The notes under the pieces were generated by a model. That model was not told the origin of the DNA and searched no databases. It saw only the letters and a list, made by a program, of their open reading frames with translations. 64,000 nt of DNA from an uncultured Bacteroidales bacterium (GTDB lineage Bacteria > Bacteroidota > Bacteroidia > Bacteroidales > ML635J-15): positions 1-64,000 of the forward strand of contig CALDKB010000054.1 in the NCBI GenBank assembly GCA_937899245.1, in the 5' to 3' direction. This document shows positions 52,829-62,215 of this stretch, piece after piece. A program made the position numbers and the translations under genes. Every line of letters starts with the position of its first letter. Position 1 is the stretch's first letter.

Positions 52829-52858
52829 CAAAAAAGCACCGTAGTGACCCGGTGCGTT
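52829..52858 (-). terminator. Terminator of the LRR-protein gene
   Basis: GCACCG (52837-52842) pairs with CGGTGC (52851-52856); on the minus strand the hairpin is followed by six T. It stands between the LRR gene stop and the CotH gene start. Confidence 0.75.
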
Positions 52859-52878
52859 TATGTTAATAGCTAAATCTG

Positions 52879-54039
52879 TTATTTTGCCAGTGCTTCTTTA
52901 ATTTCCTTGAATTTTTTGCAGGCAGGGATTTGCTTGTAGTAAGAACCGCAAAGCTTTGGAACAGAAAGTATTGCATCTTCAGGCAGTCCGTCGAAGGCAT
53001 CGTCTGCAATTTCTATTTTGTTGCCGTCGATTCTAACATAGGTAAGATTCTTGCAATTCTTGAATGCGCCTTTATCAATTTTGTCAATGGAGCTAGGAAT
53101 CCTTACCGAAGTCATGTTGCAGCTGTTGAAAGCGTTAGGTCCGATTTCCTGAATCTTGAATGGCGTTCCTTCGCGTAGAGTTTCCCACGGAAGTTTGAGT
53201 TCGCCGGTTATGTTGTCATACGATTCCTCGCAATTGATATACGGAGTAAGGGCTGCGTGTGAAGAAATTTTTGCTGTTGATTCCTTGAAGTCGATTATTT
53301 GGCAAAGGAAATTCTGTCCGGTTTCCGCCGTGGTCCAGAATAGCGGCATGTTTTCTCCGCTGGCCGTACGTTCGATGATTTCTTTTGCATCGCTCCACGG
53401 TTCTGTTTTCGAGTATATCTCGGCTGTCTTTGGCGGAACAATCAGTGTAACACCGAATAAATAAAAATCGCTGTGCTCGCCAAATTCGGGCGGGTTCTCG
53501 CAGTATAGTTCCATTTTCTTGATTTTCTTGCACTTGTCGAAGGCGCAAGTTCCAATTTTTTGCAAGTTTGGCGGAAGAATTACTTCTGCTAGTTCGGTAC
53601 ATCCGTTGAATGCGTCGATGTCGATTTCGGTAATTGACATAGGCATGACGACTTTCTTGATTTTCTTGCAGTCCTTGAAAGCTTGCTTTCCTATTTGTGT
53701 GATGGGGTAGTTGGCTCCTTGGTAGCTGATACGTTTCGGAATAGTTACAGTGCCCGAAATAGTATTGTTGTACTTTTGTATTGTTTCGTAAACAAATGGC
53801 ACCCACATTGTGTCAATGGTGTTCTTCTCGGTTTCCGACTTGCCTACAGCAGGTGTCAACGGGGCAATTACTTCGTACGAAGGAGGAGTTTTGGCCTTGT
53901 CGTATTTCGAAGCGACTTTGTTCTCCTTAAGACCGAAATATAACGTGTTGCCGTTTTCGTCAACGCGTGTAATGTTTTGTGCAACAATTGGTAATGCAAG
54001 CATTAACAAAATAATGACTGATAAAATATTTCTTTTCAT
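52879..54039 (-). CDS. Secreted leucine-rich repeat protein (BspA/LRR_5 type)
   Basis: 386 residues from the ATG at 54039, with a signal peptide (KRNILSVIILLMLALPIVAQ). The LRR_5 repeats read ITQIGKQAFKDCKKIKKVVMP, ITEIDIDAFNGCTELAEVILP, LQKIGTCAFDKCKKIKKMEL in one block and IQEIGPNAFNSCNMTSVRIP, IDKIDKGAFKNCKNLTYVRI in a second. A non-repeat segment of about 90 residues lies between. BspA-like repeats mediate protein and host binding in Bacteroidota. No T9SS sorting domain is seen, so it may be periplasmic or outer-surface by another route. Confidence 0.88.
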   Translation of the reverse strand: MKRNILSVIILLMLALPIVAQNITRVDENGNTLYFGLKENKVASKYDKAKTPPSYEVIAPLTPAVGKSETEKNTIDTMWVPFVYETIQKYNNTISGTVTIPKRISYQGANYPITQIGKQAFKDCKKIKKVVMPMSITEIDIDAFNGCTELAEVILPPNLQKIGTCAFDKCKKIKKMELYCENPPEFGEHSDFYLFGVTLIVPPKTAEIYSKTEPWSDAKEIIERTASGENMPLFWTTAETGQNFLCQIIDFKESTAKISSHAALTPYINCEESYDNITGELKLPWETLREGTPFKIQEIGPNAFNSCNMTSVRIPSSIDKIDKGAFKNCKNLTYVRIDGNKIEIADDAFDGLPEDAILSVPKLCGSYYKQIPACKKFKEIKEALAK

Positions 54040-54215
54040 AAATGAAATCTTTTTTGAAAATTCGGTGTTAAAGTTAAGCATTTGTTTCCAATTGCGAAAA
54101 AGTTATTTGACTTTTTTCCGATTTTTTTTTATGAAAATTGTGTTCCTATACTATGTTGGCTTGCAGTAATGGAGGCTTTTACGCAAAATAATTCTCAAAT
54201 CTTAATAATTCACAT

Positions 54216-54223
54216 TATATTTG
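54216..54223 (+). promoter_or_regulatory. -7 box of lepA
   Basis: TATATTTG on the plus strand, 26 nt before the ATG at 54250; supports that start. Confidence 0.6.
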
Positions 54224-54249
54224 CAACCAATTTTCGTAAATCACATTTG

Positions 54250-56040
54250 ATGAAGAATATACGCAACTTTTGCATTATTGCACACATCGACCACGGCAAG
54301 AGCACATTGGCTGACAGGCTTTTGCAATATACTGGTACGGTTTCCGACCGCAATTTCCAGAACCAGGTTCTCGACGATATGGATTTGGAGCGTGAACGTG
54401 GAATTACAATAAAAAGCCATGCCATTCAGATGGATTATGAGGCCAAGGATGGTCAGAAATATATTCTTAACCTGATTGACACTCCGGGTCATGTGGATTT
54501 TTCGTACGAGGTTAGCCGTTCTATTGCAGCTTGCGAGGGTGCCTTGCTTGTCGTTGATGCAACGCAAGGTGTTCAGGCTCAAACGATTTCCACTCTTTAT
54601 CAGGCGATAGATCATGATTTGGAAATTATTCCTGTGCTAAACAAGATAGACCTTGATGCGGCAATGCCAGAGGTTGTTGAGGATCAAATTATTGAGCTTA
54701 TTGGTTGCGACCGTGAGGATATCCTTCGTGCGAGCGGTAAGACTGGCGAAGGCGTTGAGGCTGTGCTGGAAGCTATTGTTAATAGGATTCCGGCGCCTAA
54801 GGGAGACCCCGACGCTCCGTTCGAGGCTCTTATTTTCGATTCTGTGTTCAATGCTTTCCGTGGAATTGTTGTTTATTTCCGAATTTTCAACGGACAGGTG
54901 AATACTAAGGACCTAGTTAAATTTGTCAATACTGGTCGCGAGTATAATGCCGAGGAGATTGGCGTGCTCAAGATGGATTATTCACCGCGAAAGACTTTGT
55001 CGGCTGGAGATGTCGGCTATATAATTTCGGGTATTAAGACTGCTGTCGAAGTTAAGGTCGGTGATACGATAACACATGTGGACAGGCCGTGTACGGAGGC
55101 TATAGCCGGATTTTCGGAGGTCAAGCCGATGCTTTATGCCGGTATTTATCCAGTTGATGCTGACGATTACGAAGAACTGCGAACTTCAATTGAAAAATTG
55201 CAGTTGAACGATGCTTCACTGACCTACGATTTGGAATCGTCGGCAGCTCTTGGTTTCGGTTTCCGTTGCGGCTTCCTTGGTCTTTTGCATATGGAAATTG
55301 TTCAGGAACGTCTCGACCGAGAGTTCAACATGGACGTAATTACAACTGTGCCAAACGTTCAGTATCTTGCGTATACGACAAAGGGTGAGAAGGTGGAAGT
55401 ACATAATCCATCGGGAATGCCGGCGCCAAATTTTCTCGATCACGTTGAGGAGCCGTTCATTCGCGGAACCATTATCACAAAGGCTGATTATGTAGGTCCA
55501 ATTATTAAGCTATGCATCGACAAGCGCGGAACTTTCCTAAATCAGGTGTATCTGAGCGCCGATAGGGTGGAGTTGCATTTTGATTTGCCTTTGGGTGAGA
55601 TTGTCTTCGATTTCTACGACAAGCTAAAGAGCATATCAAAAGGTTATGCATCGTTTGATTATTACCAGTCTGAATATCGCTTGTCTAAGCTGGTTCGCCT
55701 TGATATTCTTCTCAATGGCGAAATGGTGGATGCGCTTTCTACATTGACGCACGTCAGCAATGCGCAAACTTTTGGCCGTCGCATGTGCGAAAAACTGAAG
55801 GAACTTATTCCTCGCCACCAGTTCGATGTTGCAGTTCAGGCAGCCATCGGCGGAAAGATTATCGCACGTGAAACTGTCAAGGCAGTTCGAAAGGATGTTA
55901 CTGCTAAATGTTATGGCGGCGATATTACCCGTAAGCGTAAGTTGCTTGAAAAGCAGAAGGAAGGAAAGAAGCGTATGCGCCAGATTGGCTCCGTGGAAGT
56001 TCCTCAGTCTGCATTCCTCGCCGTGCTGAAGCTCGATTAA
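54250..56040 (+). CDS. lepA: Elongation factor 4 (LepA) GTPase
   Basis: 596 residues from the ATG at 54250; the longer frame upstream would cover the promoter. G motifs are complete: AHIDHGKST (G1), ERERGITIKS (G2), DTPGHVDFSYE (G3), NKIDLD (G4). Also present are GFRCGFLGLLHMEIVQERL and the C-terminal domain (TYVSNAQ-type HVSNAQTFGRRM, ending AKCYGGDITRKRKLLEKQKE). LepA back-translocates stalled ribosomes and aids initiation complex assembly. A -7 box lies 26 nt upstream (54216-54223) and a strong terminator follows. Confidence 0.97.
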   Translation: MKNIRNFCIIAHIDHGKSTLADRLLQYTGTVSDRNFQNQVLDDMDLERERGITIKSHAIQMDYEAKDGQKYILNLIDTPGHVDFSYEVSRSIAACEGALLVVDATQGVQAQTISTLYQAIDHDLEIIPVLNKIDLDAAMPEVVEDQIIELIGCDREDILRASGKTGEGVEAVLEAIVNRIPAPKGDPDAPFEALIFDSVFNAFRGIVVYFRIFNGQVNTKDLVKFVNTGREYNAEEIGVLKMDYSPRKTLSAGDVGYIISGIKTAVEVKVGDTITHVDRPCTEAIAGFSEVKPMLYAGIYPVDADDYEELRTSIEKLQLNDASLTYDLESSAALGFGFRCGFLGLLHMEIVQERLDREFNMDVITTVPNVQYLAYTTKGEKVEVHNPSGMPAPNFLDHVEEPFIRGTIITKADYVGPIIKLCIDKRGTFLNQVYLSADRVELHFDLPLGEIVFDFYDKLKSISKGYASFDYYQSEYRLSKLVRLDILLNGEMVDALSTLTHVSNAQTFGRRMCEKLKELIPRHQFDVAVQAAIGGKIIARETVKAVRKDVTAKCYGGDITRKRKLLEKQKEGKKRMRQIGSVEVPQSAFLAVLKLD

Positions 56041-56061
56041 CAAACAACAGAATATAAAAGG

Positions 56062-56099
56062 AAAACGGCTTGCATTTTGAAGTGCAAGCCGTTTTTTTT
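56062..56099. terminator. Strong terminator between lepA and the convergent operon
   Basis: Arms AAAACGGCTTGCA (56062-56074) and TGCAAGCCGTTTT (56083-56095), followed by T-run to 56099. It ends lepA and, read in reverse, also ends the transglutaminase gene. Confidence 0.9.
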
Positions 56100-56112
56100 G
56101 ATGTTTTTGCGT

Positions 56113-58740
56113 TTATATATTTAGCGACTTGTAAATAAGTTCTGCTGTTCCAATTCTGTATCCTTCGCTTCTGAATGTTATTTTTCCATTTCTGTCGATT
56201 ATGAAAATCAGCGGCGGATTGTCGCGATATTGCTGTTTGGTGTCGGACAGAATTTTGTCCATGAGACCGTTAGTGTCGGTGGCAATAATTGTTTGCTTCG
56301 GCAAGTTCCATTTTGTTGCGGACAGTGGCTCGGTAAGTTTGTCCTCCGGTACAACCATCAGAATGTTGCCGTTCCATTTTTCGTATGTCTCGTGCATCGA
56401 GCCCAATTCCTTGAGCGTGTGTTTTGTCGGTTCGCGATTCGGGTCCATGAAGCATAGAATTAATGGTTTGTCCTTGGCAAGTTCCTTTATGTTTTGGACT
56501 ACACCGTTGATTTCGATTTCGGTGTCGTCGTTAATCTGTCCGTAGAACTCGTTGTCGCGTGGCTTCAACTGTCGGATGACAACTTGTTTTTCGGTCGTTT
56601 CGCCAGCCTTTATGTTAAAGAATACAAGGTGCGATAATGTTTCGCCGTCGCTGTAGCGATTGCCGGTAGAAAGCATGTAGTAACCTTCTTCCAGTTCAAG
56701 CTTAACTGGGAATTCGGCAACGCGCGGATCGTTTTCATAGTCGAATGTAGTGAAGTCGCCGTCTTCAAATTTTGCAATCGTGTAGTGCGTCCAATATTGA
56801 GGCTTTATTTCTGTATCGTCTTCGTATTTTAGGATGAGAGTGCCGGTTGCCTGTGCTGGTTTTTCGGCTTCAAACGAGACGATGTTCCAATTGTCGTTTT
56901 CGTACACAAAAAGTTGTCGGGTTGCATTGTCGAGGTAAGCGGGAATATTGAGTGAACGGCATGCTGCGATGAAGAAAATGTCGCGAGAACGGGCGTCTGC
57001 ATGTTTGAGTTCAAATACGCCGCGAGGTGAAATCGGACAGTTGAAGTAGTTGCCTTCCTTGTCGATTGTGATGTTCGCCTTTGTCCATTCGATAATTTCA
57101 GCATACGAAGGGGCGTTGCCGAGTGTTTTTCCTAGGTTTTGGGATAGGAACTGACGCCACGGACGAATCATTTCGCCTTCAATACGTGCCGGCAGAATAC
57201 CTTTTATGTAGATTTCCCTTGGATGCTTTTCGTCGTAATATGTTATGTGCTGCTGCAATGTTTCGGCTTTGCAGTCGCGTAAGTCTTTGTCCGATAGCGA
57301 TTTCATGAATTCATATAGAAGCAGGTATTCGTTCTTTTCCGAATTGCTGTCCATGAAACTTATGATTTCCTCGTAGTTGCCTTCGCTTTTCTTTACAAAT
57401 TCTGCAATCTGTTCCGTAGTAAGGTTCGCATTGGCAATCTCACCGATTTGTTCTTCGGTCGGGAATGTTTTTAGGTATGCGTTTCTGATAGAGTCTTCTG
57501 TTGCAAGTCGTTTGTTGTTGGCGGCAACTTCATCGTCAGAGGCGACATTGTCGCGTTCCTTGGCTGCTGGAGGAAGCACATCAATGTCCTGTTCGTATTC
57601 GGTTCCGGCTGTGCGTGTTAGTTTTAATGTTATTTCGTCAATTTCCCTAACGTCAATTTTTGCATAGTCGTAAATGCCGTCTTTGCAAGCCCATATCAGC
57701 AAGTCCCCATATCCGGTAGTCAGACTTGCAGTTCCATCAGCATTTGTCATGGCGCTTGCAATAGGATAGTATTCGGCGTAATTGTAAAGCTTGAATCTGA
57801 CGTTTGCGTTTTCAACGGCATTGCCGTTTTTGTCGACAACCTTTGCAGTGATTTTCCTGGTGTCGGTATAGTTCGGGAGCATATTTATGCGCGAGAACAA
57901 TTCTCCTTGATGGTTTATCTCTTCGTCGCCTTTATATTTTCCGAAAGCATTTGAATGTACCATCATGCATCGTGTAGATGGAATTGCAAACCATCCCATG
58001 TCGAGTTTGGCGTCGGGTTCGCAGGCGCCAAGGAAATACCATTTCCCGTCAACCCATACTTCCACCCAAGCATGGTTGTCGTCGGTGTGGGCCCAACGTG
58101 GTGTATAGCACTGGCGAGCAGGAATTCCGACAGCTCGTAGGGCAGTGACTGTAAATGTGGATTCTTCGCCACAACGGCCAAATCCAGTACGAATACTAGC
58201 CAATGGCGATGAGGTGCGAGCGTCGGAAGCACGGTATGTTACTTTTTCGTGGCACCAGTGGTTTACTTCGAGTGCCGCATCGTACATCGACATGTCTTTG
58301 ATTCGGTCTTTTATTTCGTTGAAAATGAACATTCTGGCAGTGTCGAGATCTTCGTTGTTTACTCGATATACAAGAACAAAATGGCGGAAAATGTCCTCGG
58401 GGACATTCTTGCCCCAGCTAAAGAAATTGCGCGCCATGAAGGCGTATTTTACTTGGTTAACGAAAAAGTCTCCATTGTAATCGGCAAGGTCGCTAAATGG
58501 CATATATGCGTACAGGAACTTTAAGGCTTCGGTTTCCTCTGTTGTAAGCTGTTCGTTGAAAACTGAAAATAGTTCTTCGCTGCGCCCCTGTGTCAGTTCC
58601 TTGCGCACTTCAAAGTCGGTTTCGACTTGGTTGCGATATGCTTCGTCGGTAATGAAATGTTTCTCGTTGTCGTGATTGCAAGATACAAATGCTATTGCTG
58701 TCGACAGAATTGCTATTGCTACCTTTGTTATGTGTTTCAT
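56113..58740 (-). CDS. Transglutaminase-like lipoprotein with C-terminal thioredoxin-like domain
   Basis: 875 residues. Lipoprotein signal (ITKVAIAILSTAIAFVSC, then NHDNEK). Residues about 150-260 are a transglutaminase-like cysteine-protease fold: Cys in GRCGEESTFTVTALRAVGIP (about residue 190), His in DNHAWVEVWVDG and Asp in GACEPDAKLD. A carboxypeptidase-like (CnaB) domain follows (AKVVDKNGNAVENANVRFKL). Beyond a helical linker, a second region again looks like a degenerate transglutaminase (DARSRDIFFIAACRSLNIPA). The C-terminal ~140 residues are thioredoxin-like (LILCFMDPNREPTKHTLKEL, IIATDTNGLMDKIL, PPLIFIIDRNGKI) but lack the CxxC pair. It probably sits in the periplasm as a peptide-bond hydrolase or transferase. 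It overlaps cutC by... no: its start lies 9 nt after the cutC stop. Confidence 0.88.
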   Translation of the reverse strand: MKHITKVAIAILSTAIAFVSCNHDNEKHFITDEAYRNQVETDFEVRKELTQGRSEELFSVFNEQLTTEETEALKFLYAYMPFSDLADYNGDFFVNQVKYAFMARNFFSWGKNVPEDIFRHFVLVYRVNNEDLDTARMFIFNEIKDRIKDMSMYDAALEVNHWCHEKVTYRASDARTSSPLASIRTGFGRCGEESTFTVTALRAVGIPARQCYTPRWAHTDDNHAWVEVWVDGKWYFLGACEPDAKLDMGWFAIPSTRCMMVHSNAFGKYKGDEEINHQGELFSRINMLPNYTDTRKITAKVVDKNGNAVENANVRFKLYNYAEYYPIASAMTNADGTASLTTGYGDLLIWACKDGIYDYAKIDVREIDEITLKLTRTAGTEYEQDIDVLPPAAKERDNVASDDEVAANNKRLATEDSIRNAYLKTFPTEEQIGEIANANLTTEQIAEFVKKSEGNYEEIISFMDSNSEKNEYLLLYEFMKSLSDKDLRDCKAETLQQHITYYDEKHPREIYIKGILPARIEGEMIRPWRQFLSQNLGKTLGNAPSYAEIIEWTKANITIDKEGNYFNCPISPRGVFELKHADARSRDIFFIAACRSLNIPAYLDNATRQLFVYENDNWNIVSFEAEKPAQATGTLILKYEDDTEIKPQYWTHYTIAKFEDGDFTTFDYENDPRVAEFPVKLELEEGYYMLSTGNRYSDGETLSHLVFFNIKAGETTEKQVVIRQLKPRDNEFYGQINDDTEIEINGVVQNIKELAKDKPLILCFMDPNREPTKHTLKELGSMHETYEKWNGNILMVVPEDKLTEPLSATKWNLPKQTIIATDTNGLMDKILSDTKQQYRDNPPLIFIIDRNGKITFRSEGYRIGTAELIYKSLNI

Positions 58741-58749
58741 GTCTGTATG

Positions 58750-59460
58750 TTATAATCTTTTTACTTGTTCTACCAGTATTTTGGCTTCTTCCATGTCGGT
58801 CTCGCTGTATTTGCTCGATTCTTCAATATTTGTCCTTTGCAAATTTTCAACAATATGCTTGCATGAGGAATGTACTTCTGTGGCGCCAGTATCCCTGATG
58901 ATTGTTGCTGCATTTTGTGAATTTACGCCACTACCGGCAAGAATAGCTATTCGTCCATTGGCTTGAGAAACGATTTCGCGAAGAACGTTCATTCCTTCGG
59001 GCGCAGTCTTTCGTTGTCCTGATGTTAGGATTCTGTCGCAACCGCAGTCTATAATCTGTTCCAAGGCAACTTGCCAGTTTCTGCAACGGTCGAAGGCGCG
59101 ATGGAAAGTTACTTCCATTGGCCTTGCAAGTTTTACGATTTCTTTGGTTCGTTCTATGTCAATATCAAGATTTTTGTCCAAAAAGCCAATGACAACACCG
59201 TGAACGCCAAGTTCACGGCACATGATGACGTCATTCTTTATTGTTTCGTATTCGGCATCGTTGTAGCAGAAATCACCCGGACGTGGGCGTATTAGCACCA
59301 TTGTCTTTAGCGAAAGATGTTCGATGCAGTATTTTATTGTGGCATACGATGGTGTGGTGCCACCTTCGTTTAGGTTATGGCATAGTTCTATTCTGTCGGC
59401 ACCTGCCTTGTCGGCATTTATTGCCGACTGCACCGAGTTTGCACAAATTTCTATTATCAT
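58750..59460 (-). CDS. cutC: CutC-family protein (copper homeostasis)
   Basis: 236 residues, the usual size. TIM-barrel motifs are IIEICANSVQSAINADKAGADRIELC (with ADRIELC), GGTTPS, VLIRPRPGDFCY, VTFHRAFDRC, CDRILTSGQ and LAGSGVN. The family was linked to copper tolerance in E. coli but its enzyme role is still open; later work questions a direct metal role. Cytoplasmic. It starts 13 nt after the glycosyltransferase stop and ends 9 nt before the transglutaminase gene. Confidence 0.95.
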   Translation of the reverse strand: MIIEICANSVQSAINADKAGADRIELCHNLNEGGTTPSYATIKYCIEHLSLKTMVLIRPRPGDFCYNDAEYETIKNDVIMCRELGVHGVVIGFLDKNLDIDIERTKEIVKLARPMEVTFHRAFDRCRNWQVALEQIIDCGCDRILTSGQRKTAPEGMNVLREIVSQANGRIAILAGSGVNSQNAATIIRDTGATEVHSSCKHIVENLQRTNIEESSKYSETDMEEAKILVEQVKRL

Positions 59461-59473
59461 GGTTATATCTTTT

Positions 59474-60613
59474 TTATTTTGGTATTTGTCCGAAAAGACC
59501 GATGATCTTTTCCGTCATTATGTTCCATGCGTATTTGCTTTTTTCCTCGGCAACTCGTTTCTCAAACGCCTGGCCTTTGCTGTTGCTGAAGAAGTCGAAT
59601 ATTGCTTCGGAAATTTCTTCTGGCTTCGGTTCCGTCACATATCCGCTTTCGTTGTTGATGACAATTTCGCATAATCCGCCCACATTTGTAACAAGCATTG
59701 GTTTTTCAAAGTGAAATGCAATTTGAGTTACACCGCTCTGCGTTGCCGATTTGTAAGTCTGAGCGATAATGTCGCAAGCCGAAAAATACAGATTTACCTT
59801 TTCGTCGGGAATAAATTCGTTGTGAATGATGATTTTGTCTTCGAGTCCGAGACTTGAAATCTGGTCGCGGTAAAGTTTTTCCTCCTGATAGAATTCGCCG
59901 GCGACAATTAGTTTTATGTTGCTATCTTTTATTCTGCTGTCGGCAAAAGCGTCAAGCAGTAAGTCAAGTCCTTTGTATGCACGAACAAGGCCGAAGAACA
60001 AAACATATCTGCTGTCGGCCGAAAGACCTAATTCGCGCAATGCTTTTTCTCGCTCTAAGCGAATGCCGTAATGATCGTAAATAGGGTGGGGCGAGAATGT
60101 TTTCGGCTTGTCCTTTTTGTCAAACTTGTCAATATCGTCGACAACTGACTTTGAAAGTGCAATGAATCCATCCATCGACTTTACAAAATATGGTGGCAAA
60201 ATCTTGTCCAAGATATTTTGCTCGTGTGGTATCATGTTGTGTACCAGTGCAATGCATTTTGTTTTGCCGTTCTTCCGGATTTTTCTTGCAATTGTTCCAA
60301 AGCATGGTGCCATAAACGACATCCAGTAGCAGAAAATTACAAGGTCTGCATTTTTATTTTTTATTTTGTATCCGGTTTTTATCCAGTTGAACGGATTCGT
60401 GGAGTTTATCTTGCGAGAAATATTCAGTTTTTCGGGTTTAGGTGAGGTGGTGTATTGTGTTTTTCCCGGAAAAAGGAACGATGGATATTGCAAGGAAAAA
60501 GTAATCATTTCAACGTCGTGACCAGCATTCAAGAATTCGGTTGCAAGTCTTTCGTTGAATGTGGCGAGGCCGCCTCTGTAAGGGTGAGCGCTACCAACAA
60601 TGATGATTTTCAT
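59474..60613 (-). CDS. Glycosyltransferase family 4 (GT-B)
   Basis: 379 residues. N-terminal donor-fold start KIIIVGSAHPYRGGLATFNERLA, middle RYVLFFGLVRAYKGLDLLLDAF and C-terminal ATQSGVTQIAFHFEKPMLVTNVGGLCEIV with NESGYVTEP. The typical GT4 fold is clear, but the first Glu of the usual EX7E motif is replaced (SATQSGV). It probably adds a sugar during lipopolysaccharide or surface glycan synthesis. It lies 12 nt after manC, so GDP-mannose is a reasonable donor, by inference. Confidence 0.9.
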   Translation of the reverse strand: MKIIIVGSAHPYRGGLATFNERLATEFLNAGHDVEMITFSLQYPSFLFPGKTQYTTSPKPEKLNISRKINSTNPFNWIKTGYKIKNKNADLVIFCYWMSFMAPCFGTIARKIRKNGKTKCIALVHNMIPHEQNILDKILPPYFVKSMDGFIALSKSVVDDIDKFDKKDKPKTFSPHPIYDHYGIRLEREKALRELGLSADSRYVLFFGLVRAYKGLDLLLDAFADSRIKDSNIKLIVAGEFYQEEKLYRDQISSLGLEDKIIIHNEFIPDEKVNLYFSACDIIAQTYKSATQSGVTQIAFHFEKPMLVTNVGGLCEIVINNESGYVTEPKPEEISEAIFDFFSNSKGQAFEKRVAEEKSKYAWNIMTEKIIGLFGQIPK

Positions 60614-60625
60614 GGATTCTTGCTT

Positions 60626-61720
60626 TTATTTTATTCCGTCGCCGAACTTAAGTTTGGCATCATTAAGCATTTCGGTGAGGGTTTGTTCGTTTTCGCGTTT
60701 GCAAATGAGCAGCGCCTTGTCGGTGTCGACAACGATGAAGTCGTTGAGGTCGCGGATGATGGCAATTTTCTTGTCGTCCTGTATGTTTACATAGTTGCCG
60801 TTTGAGTTGGCGAACAAAGTGTTCTTGTGCAGGTCGGTGTTGGCGTCTTTGTCTCTTTCGGCGATGGTATAGAGTGAGTTCCAAGTTCCCAGGTCCGACC
60901 AGCCGAAATTGGTTTGCATCACATATACGTTCGATTCCTTTTCCATTACGCCAAAGTCGATAGAAATGCTTTTGGCTCCGGAATAAATCTCGGTTATAGC
61001 TTCTTTTTCGCGTGGAGTGTTGAAATGTTTTATTCCTTCGGAGAATAGCGAGTACAATTCCTTTAGATGGCGTTTAATAGCATCGCGGATTGCAGTCTGC
61101 TTCCAAAGGAAAAGTCCTGAGTTCCAGAGGAAGTCGCCGCTTTCGATGAAGAATTTTGCGAGTTCGAGTTGCGGTTTTTCCGTAAAAGTCTTTACCGGTA
61201 TGAACTTTTTGCTTTCTGTATTTTCCGACATCTGTATGTATCCGTAGCCGGTGGCGGGACGGTTCGGGGTAATTCCGAGTGTAAGCAGAGCATTGCTTTC
61301 TGTTACGAACTCAAGTCCCTCGTTGATGTTGTCGAGGAAAAGGTCTTCGTTTAGGATCAGGTGGTCGGCAGGAGTAACAACTATTTTAGCATCAGGGTTT
61401 TTCAGTCCGATTTTGCAGTTCGCATACATTATGCAAGGAGCTGTGTTGCGACGCATAGGTTCGCCGAGAATATTCTCGACAGGGACTTTAGGCAACTGTT
61501 CGTGTACTATGCCGATGTATTCCTCGTTAGTAACGACATAAATGTTTTCGTCGGGGATTATTTTTGTGAAGCGGTCGAATGTCTGCTGTATTAATGTTCT
61601 GCCAACACCAAGGATGTCAAGGAATTGCTTTGGCATGTTAGAGCGGCTAACAGGCCAGAAACGGCTGCCGATTCCGCCGGCCATAATAACGCAGTAGTAC
61701 GATTTGTCCATTGTGTGCAT
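60626..61720 (-). CDS. manC: Mannose-1-phosphate guanylyltransferase
   Basis: 364 residues (ATG at 61720; a second Met at 61711 is possible). It forms GDP-mannose from GTP and mannose-1-phosphate. Signature VIMAGGIGSRFWPVSR at the N-terminus with PKQFLDILG, then RRNTAPCIMYA, VTPADHLI, NRPATGYGYI, FTEKP and FLWNSGLFLW. This is the short form without the isomerase domain. Cytoplasmic. A near-match -7 box (TTACTTTG, 61746-61753) lies 25 nt upstream; it is first in manC - GT4 - cutC - transglutaminase. Confidence 0.95.
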   Translation of the reverse strand: MHTMDKSYYCVIMAGGIGSRFWPVSRSNMPKQFLDILGVGRTLIQQTFDRFTKIIPDENIYVVTNEEYIGIVHEQLPKVPVENILGEPMRRNTAPCIMYANCKIGLKNPDAKIVVTPADHLILNEDLFLDNINEGLEFVTESNALLTLGITPNRPATGYGYIQMSENTESKKFIPVKTFTEKPQLELAKFFIESGDFLWNSGLFLWKQTAIRDAIKRHLKELYSLFSEGIKHFNTPREKEAITEIYSGAKSISIDFGVMEKESNVYVMQTNFGWSDLGTWNSLYTIAERDKDANTDLHKNTLFANSNGNYVNIQDDKKIAIIRDLNDFIVVDTDKALLICKRENEQTLTEMLNDAKLKFGDGIK

Positions 61721-62215
61721 AGTAATCTCGTTTTATATTTCTATGCAAAGTAACAACAAATATTTGTTATTGGCGAATTATGGCGGAAGTTTATTCGGAA
61801 GATTTTATGTCCGTTAGGTTATTCCGTGCCGCGTCTGCATTTTGTTGACAATAGCACCATTATTCAAGCCAAGAAGTGGTGTTGGCTTGTGAGATTGCCT
61901 GTAATCTTTTGGTATGCAAGCTGCAACGGCCGTATTTGTGCAGCCGTTGAGTTTAATGTGTCAACGAGAATGTTGTGTATTTTTTCTCCGCTTTCTAAAA
62001 TCGTAGAATGCTAGGTGGCTTTATGTTTAATATTATCACATCCTTATCATCTATATTCACCAACTGTTTATAGGTTTGAATATATTTGCCACGGTCCTCT
62101 TCGGCAAGAATAATATCCTGTGTTTTATACACTTCGTATTCGTAAATATAGTTTATGAAAATGCATTGCACAGCTACAAAAAATCGCTGCAGCTGTAGTC
62201 TGCGGCGGAAAAACT
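61721..62215. other. Intergenic region with at most one small gene
   Basis: About 495 bp between manC and the 482-residue secreted protein. Apart from the manC promoter and the weak ORF at 61995-62171, the only structure is a small inverted repeat (CAACGGC/GCCGTTG, about 61924-61949). The rest shows nothing. Confidence 0.6.
61995..62171 (-). CDS. Possible small protein (58 aa), weak
   Basis: An open frame ending TAG at 61995 reads EYEVYKTQDIILAEEDRGKY, IQTYKQLVNIDDKDVIILNI, KPPSILRF, with protein-like composition. The only good start is GTG at 62171; the frame remains open further up to just behind the stop of 62216-63664 (FFRRRLQLQRFFVAVQ), without an ATG. It may be a coupled small membrane protein or a remnant. 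No family recognised. Confidence 0.35.
   Translation of the reverse strand: MQCIFINYIYEYEVYKTQDIILAEEDRGKYIQTYKQLVNIDDKDVIILNIKPPSILRF

Noticed and set aside
61826..62014. Plus-strand 62-codon frame after manC
   Set aside because: It overlaps the more protein-like minus-strand frame at 61995-62171 and is low-complexity; no support.
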